Shown here: positions 6,707 through 13,226 of the stretch, one piece after another
How the letters are laid out: each line of letters opens with the position of its first letter
How positions within the stretch are numbered: the first letter of the stretch is position 1
From: Chloracidobacterium sp. UBA3360
Lineage (GTDB): Bacteria > Acidobacteriota > Blastocatellia > Pyrinomonadales > Pyrinomonadaceae
Assembly: GCA_002360555.1 (NCBI GenBank)
Contig: DEQS01000025.1
Span: forward strand, 4,779 to 18,004
Direction of reading: 5' to 3'
Length of the DNA: 13,226 bases
The notes under the pieces: model-generated
What the model was told of the DNA's origin: nothing
The model's input: only the letters and a program-made list of their open reading frames with translations
The model's database searches: none
Translations under genes and position numbers: made by a program

Positions 6707-8503
6707 CTATTTTGAGCAGCGTTCTGACAGTCTTTGTAACGCTGCGGCGTCGGCGTTCTCTTTATCGATCTCTGTGGCGGATGCGGCGTAGTTCTTTGCC
6801 TGCAGACAATCGCCTTTTTCGACGTAGATCTTGCCGAGCTCGACGTGAGCGTCGATCAGCTTGTTATCCCAAAAGATCGAGGTCTTGAACTGACTGATCG
6901 CCTGATCTTTGTCACCGCGACGGAGGCTGATCTTGCCCAGCAGCAGATAGCTTTCGGCGGACATCGGTTCGCTGGCTAGCACACGGCGGAGCGTTGCCAT
7001 CGCGTCGTCGTCCTGGCCGGCCTTCAGTTGTGTGCGTGCCTGTGCGAGCAAAGTGTCGGTCTCGTTGAGCTGCGGTTGCACCGTCGTTGAGGAGCGGCGG
7101 CTGAGGACGACGGCGACGAAATCTTTGCGAGCGGGCTGTTCGACCCGCAGGCTGATGTCGCCAAGCTGTTTGTTCTTTTGCCAATCGCTCTCGAGCTTGG
7201 CGTAGCGGTTGTTGGCGGTCAGCAATTCGATCGCCTTTGCGGTCATTTTTTCGGCGTTTGGGTCTTTTAGATTTTCGAGTGCTTTAGCGAGCAGATAATA
7301 CGCCTCGCCGTCACGCGGATTGAGGACGATCGCCGAACGAAACTGATCTGCCGCCTCGGTCATGCTGCCCATCAAAAATAGAGCGACCGCGTAGTTAAAG
7401 CGGATATTTACGTTATCGGGCGACGAATCAACCGCCTTTTTCAAAAATCCGATACCGTCAGTAAGCTGTGCGGCGGCCTTTGCCGGGTTTTTCTTTTCAG
7501 CACGCGAGCCTTGCACCGAGATCGCTCCAAGAGCGTTATAAACGGTCGTCAGTCTCAAATCGTCGGCCAGCGGCTGCAGTGTAGCAAGGGCTGATTCGAA
7601 ATTGCCCTGCTGCAAAAACAACAGGCCGATATAAAACGACGCCTCGGCAAAACTCTCGTCGCTGCATTGCGGCGGCTTTTTGTCAGCCTTGGCCTTGTCG
7701 CGGCATTTTTGGTTGGTGCTGATGACACGCTCGAACGAGTTAATCGCGTCAATTCCCTTTCGCTGGCTAAGATAAAGATGCCCCAGCTCAAGCTCGGCCT
7801 CGGCATACATGCCGTCCGGCGTCGCTTCGGAATAGAGCCGCGATGCGTTCTTAAAGAAATTTTCGCGTGACGCAGGAGTTGTTGTCAGCAGGCCTTTGAT
7901 ATATGCCTCAAACGCACGTGCCGGCACTTTGTTGGCAGCCTCGATAAGCTGATTTTGCGAAAACGGCAGTGATTTGTCGCGTTGGTACAGGATCTGATAC
8001 GCGATCTGGCCCTGTATCGTCTGCAGATTGCCTAGTGCGTCGTTAACACTGATATCGCGTGTGATGAGTTTGCCATCGATGACCTCGCTCATAAAGCGGC
8101 CTTCGCTGACGCGGATGATCTTAGCCGTGACGTTGATCGTCGCCGCCGTATCCGCTCCGGCCGGAATGATGTTATAGCGTCCGGCGATGAGCAGCGTCGC
8201 CTGTGATTCGCGGGCGAGTTTGAGAGATGTTGCAAGGCTCGGCAGTGTTGTTAGAGGAATACGGAGGCGTTGCTGGATCAGCTTGCGCTCTTCGTTGGTA
8301 ATTACGTTTAGCGTGGGGACTTTTAACAGATCAGACAGCGAATCGGCAAAACTCTCGCCCACCCAGTTAAATTCGGCTTTGCCAGAAGTGTTTTCAAAGG
8401 GCAGCACTAGCACGACATCTGCACCGGTTTGCGGAGCCTGAGCCAAGCCGCTCATGGCAAATAGCGTTGCAACGATAAAAATATAAAAGGCCCTTTTCAA
8501 CAT
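6707..8503 (-). CDS. Secreted FlgO/TolB-like N-domain protein with TPR repeats
   Basis: A 598-residue exported protein. Residues 1-22 are a signal peptide ending GLAQA with no lipobox cysteine, so it is probably periplasmic rather than a lipoprotein. Residues about 28-180 resemble the FlgO/CsgG/TolB-N type of domain (VLVLPFENTSG, WVGESFADSLSDLL, LLIAGRYN). From about 225 to the end there are several TPR-like helical pairs, such as AELELGHLYLSQRKGIDAIN, NYAVALFLMGSMTEAADQF, and SYLLLGKISLRRGDKDQAIS near the C-terminus. Such repeats usually mediate protein contacts, so a scaffold role at the envelope is likely; no enzymatic motif is seen. AGGGGA seven bases before the ATG supports the start. 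The gene follows tRNA-Glu on the same strand and ends at a strong terminator. No specific function can be assigned. Confidence 0.85.
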   Translation of the reverse strand: MLKRAFYIFIVATLFAMSGLAQAPQTGADVVLVLPFENTSGKAEFNWVGESFADSLSDLLKVPTLNVITNEERKLIQQRLRIPLTTLPSLATSLKLARESQATLLIAGRYNIIPAGADTAATINVTAKIIRVSEGRFMSEVIDGKLITRDISVNDALGNLQTIQGQIAYQILYQRDKSLPFSQNQLIEAANKVPARAFEAYIKGLLTTTPASRENFFKNASRLYSEATPDGMYAEAELELGHLYLSQRKGIDAINSFERVISTNQKCRDKAKADKKPPQCSDESFAEASFYIGLLFLQQGNFESALATLQPLADDLRLTTVYNALGAISVQGSRAEKKNPAKAAAQLTDGIGFLKKAVDSSPDNVNIRFNYAVALFLMGSMTEAADQFRSAIVLNPRDGEAYYLLAKALENLKDPNAEKMTAKAIELLTANNRYAKLESDWQKNKQLGDISLRVEQPARKDFVAVVLSRRSSTTVQPQLNETDTLLAQARTQLKAGQDDDAMATLRRVLASEPMSAESYLLLGKISLRRGDKDQAISQFKTSIFWDNKLIDAHVELGKIYVEKGDCLQAKNYAASATEIDKENADAAALQRLSERCSK

Positions 8504-8511
8504 ATCGTCCC

Positions 8512-8545
8512 CTAAAATAAAAATTCGCCCGTGTTGCGAGCGAAT
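8512..8545 (-). terminator. Possible terminator between tRNA-Glu and the TPR gene
   Basis: On the minus strand ATTCGC/GCGAAT (8545-8523, 11-base loop) is followed by TTTTTATTTTA. It would end the tRNA-Glu transcript. It lies only about 10-20 bases before the ribosome site of the TPR gene, so it may instead be a leader hairpin or attenuator for that gene. The stem is short. Confidence 0.45.
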
Positions 8546-8585
8546 CTATACCAACTGTTTATGATGCGAGTTTACCAATAAAAGA

Positions 8586-8660
8586 TGGTATCCGGTACGG
8601 GATTTGAACCCGTGTTGCCGCCGTGAAAGGGCGGTGTCCTAACCCCTAGACGAACCGGAC
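8586..8660 (-). tRNA. tRNA-Glu (anticodon UUC)
   Basis: A full cloverleaf on the minus strand, starting at G1 = 8660. The acceptor stem is GTCCGGT/ACCGGAT, with a G-U pair at 1-72. The D-stem is GTCT/GGAC. The anticodon stem CCGCC/GGCGG encloses the loop CTTTCAC (anticodon TTC). The T-stem is ACGGG/CCCGT with loop TTCAAAT. A73 and an encoded CCA (8588-8586) follow. The G1-U72 wobble is slightly unusual. Besides translation, Glu-tRNA feeds tetrapyrrole synthesis in bacteria that use HemA. Confidence 0.97.
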
Positions 8661-8693
8661 ACAAACGTTTCGCCTGCCCGCAAGCGAACGATA

Positions 8694-8722
8694 AGAATAT
8701 CGGACGACATTTATGTTGTCAA
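8694..8722 (-). promoter_or_regulatory. Promoter of tRNA-Glu
   Basis: On the minus strand TTGACA (8722-8717), a 17-base spacer and TATTCT (8699-8694) make a near-consensus sigma-70-type promoter. The predicted start is near 8687, leaving a leader of about 26 bases before the mature tRNA, with a TTCGC/GCGAA foldback in it. Confidence 0.8.
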
Positions 8723-8730
8723 ATTTGAAC

Positions 8731-8759
8731 TTGAAACGGTTTTCCTACAAAATCTTAAT
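8731..8759 (+). promoter_or_regulatory. Candidate promoter for the DUF1990-polA pair
   Basis: TTGAAA (8731-8736), a 17-base spacer and CTTAAT (8754-8759) face the DUF1990 gene. The alternative TTGAAC (8725-8730), 17 bases, CAAAAT (8748-8753) overlaps it. Either would start transcription within roughly 15 bases of the ATG at 8769, leaving a very short leader or none. This fits the lack of a Shine-Dalgarno. It lies close to the divergent tRNA promoter. Confidence 0.45.
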
Positions 8760-8768
8760 CACTCTGCA

Positions 8769-9341
8769 ATGTTTCTATTATCTCACCCAACTACTGAAGA
8801 GATCGCCACATTCCTTCGTGGATGCGAGGCTGATTCGTTTTCCTACGCCGAAGTTGGTGCGTCCAGAGATGAACCGCCTCCCGGCTATCACATCGACCAC
8901 AATCGGGTCCTGCTTGGATATGAAAGCGACACGTGGGAACGCGCCCAACAAGCCATCCGCAATTGGAAGATGTTCGAGGTCGACGGGATCGAGCTTTGTT
9001 TTCCCGACGCTCCTATCGAGGAAGGACGAAATGTTGCCCCTCTCGCAAAACATCTTGGTTTCTATTCCCTAAACGCGTGCCGGATCGTATATGTCATTGA
9101 CGAAGCCGACCGCTTCGGCTTCGCATATGGAACCTTGAGTCAGCATGCGGAAAAGGGCGAGGAGCGTTTTACCGTCGAGTTTTGCCAAGAGAGCCGTGAG
9201 GTCTGGTACGAGGTCGTCGCTTTCTCGCGGCCGGCCAGCTTGCTGGTTAAGCTTGGTTATCCTTATTCACGGTATCGGCAGAAACAGTTTTCATCCGGGT
9301 CCAAGGCGGCGATACTCAGGGCAGTCGGCAATGACACGTGA
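8769..9341 (+). CDS. DUF1990 (UPF0548) family protein
   Basis: A 190-residue soluble protein with the family's recognisable blocks: SYAEVGASRDEPPPGYHIDH, LLGYESDTWERAQQAIRNW, CRIVYVIDEADRFGFAYGTL, GEERFTVEFC, VWYEVVAFSRPASLLVKLGY and YRQKQF. Length and block order fit a complete member. The biochemical function of DUF1990 is not established to my knowledge. The N-terminus MFLLSHPTTEEIATFL matches typical family starts, which supports the ATG at 8769. It is 21 bp upstream of polA on the same strand, so the two are probably co-transcribed; a functional link to DNA repair is only a guess. There is no signal peptide or membrane segment. Confidence 0.85.
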   Translation: MFLLSHPTTEEIATFLRGCEADSFSYAEVGASRDEPPPGYHIDHNRVLLGYESDTWERAQQAIRNWKMFEVDGIELCFPDAPIEEGRNVAPLAKHLGFYSLNACRIVYVIDEADRFGFAYGTLSQHAEKGEERFTVEFCQESREVWYEVVAFSRPASLLVKLGYPYSRYRQKQFSSGSKAAILRAVGNDT

Positions 9342-9362
9342 TAAAGTGAACACATACGCCTT

Positions 9363-12101
9363 ATGAAAAGAGTCTTTTTGATAGATGCGATGTCGCACAT
9401 TTTCCGTGCTTTTTTTGCCCCGATGGGGATGAAGCAGGAGCCGATGCACAACAGCAAGGGCCAGGTCACACAGGCCGTGTTTGTTTTTACGAACATGCTC
9501 CGCAAGCTGCTCAATGACGAAAAACCCGACTATATCGCGGCCGTTTGGGACACGGCGGCACCGACGTTTCGGCACGATTCGTTTGCCGATTACAAAGCGA
9601 ATCGCGAAGCGATGCCGGACGATCTGGCATCGCAGTTGCCGTATATCGCACGCGTATGTGAGGCGTTTAACATCCCGATCCTAAAGATGGACGGCTATGA
9701 GGCCGATGACATTATCGGCACGTTTTCCAAAGAGTGCATCAAACGAGAGATGCAGGCCGTGATCGTTTCAAACGACAAAGATCTGTGCCAGCTAGTCCGC
9801 GATCCTTATGTGATCGCGATGCGGCAAAATTCAAACAATTTCAAACGCAAAGTACCCGTGCCGCCCATCGAGTGGTGCGACGAAGCGTGGGTCAAAAATA
9901 AATTTGGCGTGCCGCCCGACAAGATCATCGACCTGCTTGGCCTGATGGGCGACGCGGTCGATAACATCCCCGGTGCTCCGGGCATCGGCGAAAAAGGTGC
10001 CCTGAAATTGGTGCTCGAATACGGCTCGGCGCTCGGTGCGATGGAGCGTGCCGACGAGATCTCGCATAAAACGTATCGCGAAAGCCTGCAAAACAATCAG
10101 GCGATCATTAAGCAGTCGCTCGAGCTTGCCACCGTGCATTGCGAAGTGCCGATGGAGATCGACATCGACGCGTTAAAGGCCGGCGTGCCGGACAGGCAAA
10201 AGGCCTATGAGCTGTTTCGCGAACTAGAATTTAAGACGCTGACCAATGAATTTGCCGGTGCGGGCATGGTGTCGATGGACGCAGAACCGAGCCCGACGGG
10301 CGGGCTGTTTGACGCCCAGCCAAGCGCATCAGCATCTTCGGTCGCGACCAACTATACGGTAATCAAAGACCGCGACGGCCTCGACAAACTCGTCCGCCGC
10401 TTGTTCGAAGCCGACCGCTGGAGCTATCTCGTCAACGACTCGAACACCAACGAAAAAGCTAGCTGCTACGGCAAAGAAGCTCCGCTGGGTATTGGCATCG
10501 GGCTTGGCAACAGCGAGGCTTTTTATATTGATCTCGAAAATTTTGACGGCGGCATCGACGCCGCAAAAGGCCCGCTCAAAGACATCCTGACCAACACTTT
10601 TCTCGAAAAGTCAGCATACGACGAAAAGCGAAATCTCGGCCCGCTGCTCGCACTCGGCATCCGGCCCGAGGCGGTCAAGGATGACATTTTGATCGCCGCT
10701 TACCTGCTCGAATCGACGCGTTCGACGTATCCGATACCGTTCCTCGCTCAGATCTACGCCGACACGGACGCAGCGTTTGCCGTGCCCGAGGGCTGGGACG
10801 AGGCGGCGTTTCGCACTGCGGAGAATGCAGATTTTATCGCACGTCTCGCGCCGACCCTGCGGGAAAAAATCCGCGAAAATGGCATGGAAAAGGTCTATGC
10901 CGAGATCGAGCTGCCGCTAATTCCAATACTTGCGGACATCGAACTAGCGGGTATGAAGGTCGATGGCGAGAGCCTGACGACGTTTGCGGATTTTATCCGC
11001 AAAGAGCTGCAAACGCTGCAAGACAAGATTTTCGCGATCGCGGGCCGTGAGTTTAATATCGGCTCGCCAAAGCAGGTAGGCGAGATATTTGGCGAGCTAA
11101 ATATCGACACCGGACGCAAGACCGCGACCGGACAGGTCTCGACGAGCCACGACGTGCTGGTTGAGCTAGCCGAAAATTACGAGATCGCTCAACACATCAT
11201 TGATTATCGAGAGCTTGATAAACTACGTGCAACATACGCCGATGCTCTGCCAAAAATGATCGCCGGCGATGGACGTATTCACGGTGCTTTAAATCAAGCC
11301 GTAGCTGCGACCGGACGGCTTAGTTCGACAGAGCCGAACCTGCAAAACATCCCGGTCCGCACCGAGCTCGGCCAGCGTATTCGAAAAGCCTTTATCCCAG
11401 AAAAGGGCAACAAGCTGATCTCAGCCGACTATTCGCAGCTCGAACTGCGCATCCTCGCTCACATCACGCAGGACGCAAATATGCTCGAGGCGTTCAAAAA
11501 TAACGAGGACATTCACTCGCAAACGGCAAAGCTTGTGTTCGGTGCAAAGGACGAAAAAGAGCTAAAAGAAAAACGCCGTCTCGCAAAGATCGTTAATTTC
11601 GGCATCGCCTACGCGGTCGAGGCTTTTGGCCTGTCGCAGCGTGTCGGCATCAGCCGCACCGAGGCAAAACAGGTCATCGCCGATTATTTCGCGACCTACA
11701 AAGGCATTCGCGAATACATGGACCGCACCCCCGAACAAGCTCGACAGCAGGGCTACATCGCCTCGCTGTTTGGCCGCCGCCGTTATTTTGCTTCGATAAA
11801 TGACCGCAACTTCGCCGTCCGCTCGCGTGCAGAACGCGAAGCGATAAACATGCCCATTCAGGGCACCGCCAGCGACATCGTCAAGATCGCGATGATCCGC
11901 GTTGCCGACGCCCTAAAACGCGAAAAGCTCGAAACCAAGATGATAATGCAGGTCCACGACGAGCTGCTTTTCGAGGCCCCCGAAAGCGAGATCGCCGCCG
12001 CAACCGCCCTCATAAAACGCGAAATGGAAGCCGCCGCAACCCTCGACGTCCCCGTAACAGTCGAGATCGGCGTCGGCGACAATTGGATGAACGCGAAATA
12101 A
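9363..12101 (+). CDS. polA: DNA polymerase I with apparently inactive 3'-5' exonuclease domain
   Basis: Repair and Okazaki-fragment polymerase, 912 residues (E. coli 928). The 5' nuclease domain is intact (VFLIDAMSHIFRAFF, GYEADDIIG, SNDKDLCQL, GLMGDAVDNIPGAPGIGEKG). The middle domain (about 335-510) has the exonuclease fold, but its catalytic residues look lost. The DxE of motif I is replaced around VNDSNTNE (357-364), and the region equal to YAAEDAD is RTAENAD, with N488 at the usual Asp. Only D420-like and D490-like acids remain. The polymerase domain has motif A DYSQLELR (D689), motif B KIVNFGIAYAVEAFG (K742, F746, Y750) and motif C QVHDELLF (H865, D866). A751 replaces the glycine that normally follows the motif B tyrosine. 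It is probably translated after the DUF1990 gene; no strong ribosome site is seen. It converges with the MocR gene, with stops three bases apart. Confidence 0.97.
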   Translation: MKRVFLIDAMSHIFRAFFAPMGMKQEPMHNSKGQVTQAVFVFTNMLRKLLNDEKPDYIAAVWDTAAPTFRHDSFADYKANREAMPDDLASQLPYIARVCEAFNIPILKMDGYEADDIIGTFSKECIKREMQAVIVSNDKDLCQLVRDPYVIAMRQNSNNFKRKVPVPPIEWCDEAWVKNKFGVPPDKIIDLLGLMGDAVDNIPGAPGIGEKGALKLVLEYGSALGAMERADEISHKTYRESLQNNQAIIKQSLELATVHCEVPMEIDIDALKAGVPDRQKAYELFRELEFKTLTNEFAGAGMVSMDAEPSPTGGLFDAQPSASASSVATNYTVIKDRDGLDKLVRRLFEADRWSYLVNDSNTNEKASCYGKEAPLGIGIGLGNSEAFYIDLENFDGGIDAAKGPLKDILTNTFLEKSAYDEKRNLGPLLALGIRPEAVKDDILIAAYLLESTRSTYPIPFLAQIYADTDAAFAVPEGWDEAAFRTAENADFIARLAPTLREKIRENGMEKVYAEIELPLIPILADIELAGMKVDGESLTTFADFIRKELQTLQDKIFAIAGREFNIGSPKQVGEIFGELNIDTGRKTATGQVSTSHDVLVELAENYEIAQHIIDYRELDKLRATYADALPKMIAGDGRIHGALNQAVAATGRLSSTEPNLQNIPVRTELGQRIRKAFIPEKGNKLISADYSQLELRILAHITQDANMLEAFKNNEDIHSQTAKLVFGAKDEKELKEKRRLAKIVNFGIAYAVEAFGLSQRVGISRTEAKQVIADYFATYKGIREYMDRTPEQARQQGYIASLFGRRRYFASINDRNFAVRSRAEREAINMPIQGTASDIVKIAMIRVADALKREKLETKMIMQVHDELLFEAPESEIAAATALIKREMEAAATLDVPVTVEIGVGDNWMNAK

Positions 12102-12104
12102 CCG

Positions 12105-13226
12105 CTAAACCATTTGGTTAAGTGCTTTCGAAAGCCCGCGAACCCCCGCTTTGATCTCGCGTTCATTAAACGCTGTATAGCCGAGCAATAGCCCGCCGCG
12201 GGTTGGTTTCGCTGAATAGCGCGAGACCGGAGCGGCAAAGACGCCATTGTCCTTAGCCGTCTGTGACACTTGTTTATCATCGACACCATCCGGCAGCCAG
12301 CCGATCAGATGCATTCCGGCGTCGGCAGATGATACATCGAGCCGCTCGCCGAGAACCTTTTTCGATTCCTCAACCAACACATTTTGCCGTTCGCGGTAGA
12401 GCGTTCGCATCTTGCGCATGTGCCGCTCAAAATGGCCCTCGGCGATAAATTCGGCCAGCACCATCTGATCGGTCAACGGACCGTGAAGATCGGTCAGCGC
12501 CCTCGCCGCTGCAAAGACATCGACGAGATCACGCGGCACGACAATGCAGCCCAAACGCAGGCCCGGAAAAACGGTCTTGCTAAACGTCCCCAAATACAAA
12601 ACCCGCGAACCGCGATCCAAGCCCTGCAGAGCGGGCAGCGGACGAGTGGTGTATCGAAATTCGCTATCGTAATCATCTTCGACGATCCAGGCGTCATTGG
12701 CATTCGCCCATTCGAGCAGATTTAGCCGCCGCTCCAAGGTCATTGTCATCCCCAACGGAAACTGACGTGACGGAGTGACATACACAAGTTTTGCCGCCGG
12801 CGACATCGCCTTTGCCCGGTCGAGATCAAATCCTTGCGGATCTACCGGAACATTCACGACCGACGCTCCGCTCGATTCGAAAACATCCCTTGCACCGAGA
12901 TGACATGGGTCTTCGAGCCAAACGGTCTCGTTTTGGGACGTCAATATTCGGGCGATCAGATATAACGCCTGTTGCGTACCTGCCGTGATCAAAACCTGTT
13001 CATCTTCGCACTCGACACCGCGCGTTGACCTGAGGTGTTCGGCTACCGCGGTTCGCAGCGGCCCGTAACCCGAAGCGGCTCCGTAACCGCTTAGGGTGGC
13101 CGACGAGTATTTTAATTTGCGTTGGACGATCTTTGACCATATGTCGAACGGAAACTCGCGCATCGCGGGTAAACTATGCTGAAAAGCCGCGATCGTCGAC
13201 GGCGAATGATGGTCGGCAATGCTCTC
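12105..13226 (-). CDS. MocR-type regulator, aminotransferase-like domain (N-terminus beyond window)
   Basis: A fold-type I PLP domain: YGAASGYGPLRTAVAEHL, ITAGTQQALYLIARIL, VEDDYDSEFRY, and the PLP lysine in LGTFSKTVFPGLRLG (near 12577). These blocks match the C-terminal half of MocR/GabR/PdxR regulators, which carry a GntR-type winged helix in front. The frame stays open for 21 codons upstream of the first ATG (13163) to the window edge, and reads FQHSLPAMREFPFDIW, a typical linker-to-domain junction. That ATG is therefore internal and the DNA-binding part lies to the right. Members sense PLP or amino-compound ligands and control vitamin B6 or amine genes, but the target cannot be told here. 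A stand-alone aminotransferase is less likely. No terminator is visible between it and polA. Confidence 0.88.
   Translation of the reverse strand, partial: ESIADHHSPSTIAAFQHSLPAMREFPFDIWSKIVQRKLKYSSATLSGYGAASGYGPLRTAVAEHLRSTRGVECEDEQVLITAGTQQALYLIARILTSQNETVWLEDPCHLGARDVFESSGASVVNVPVDPQGFDLDRAKAMSPAAKLVYVTPSRQFPLGMTMTLERRLNLLEWANANDAWIVEDDYDSEFRYTTRPLPALQGLDRGSRVLYLGTFSKTVFPGLRLGCIVVPRDLVDVFAAARALTDLHGPLTDQMVLAEFIAEGHFERHMRKMRTLYRERQNVLVEESKKVLGERLDVSSADAGMHLIGWLPDGVDDKQVSQTAKDNGVFAAPVSRYSAKPTRGGLLLGYTAFNEREIKAGVRGLSKALNQMV

Noticed and set aside
13161..13163. ATG at 13163 as the true start of the PLP-domain gene
   Set aside because: The frame is open to the window edge, and the upstream residues match the normal linker of MocR-type regulators.

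Overview
The window (about 13.2 kb, moderate GC) looks like chromosomal core DNA of an Acidobacteriota member, most likely class Blastocatellia / Pyrinomonadales. This is inferred from the style of the proteins (a short CPxC...FCxxDG ribbon at the head of FtsK, a RAYT of the type common in that group, a PolA with an NFGIAYA motif B) and from the kinds of intergenic repeat. No rRNA or other decisive marker is present, so the placement is tentative.

The left half is a series of minus-strand genes. In transcription order these are a secreted FlgO/TolB-like TPR protein (6707-8503), lnt (4244-6064), prfB (3021-4122, read through a programmed +1 frameshift), a REP-associated tyrosine transposase (RAYT, 2449-2976) between two 30-bp inverted copies of its REP-like end, and ftsK (cut by the left edge). 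Lnt finishes lipoproteins, RF2 ends translation and FtsK pumps the chromosome at division. They share a strand, but the gaps are filled with repeats, so one operon is not assured.

Between lnt and the TPR gene lies 640 bp of non-coding DNA. It holds a 30-bp-arm inverted repeat, a promoter-like dyad, overlapping TGACA/TGTCA half-sites, a compact block of stem-loops that may be a structured RNA, a heptad repeat and a strong intrinsic terminator for the TPR gene. This block is the best place in the window to look for something undescribed.

The right half starts with tRNA-Glu(UUC) on the minus strand, with a very good promoter. Next come a DUF1990 gene and polA on the plus strand, probably co-transcribed. 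The last gene is the aminotransferase-like domain of a MocR-type regulator on the minus strand, convergent with polA and cut by the right edge. I see no CRISPR array, prophage, toxin-antitoxin pair or defence operon.
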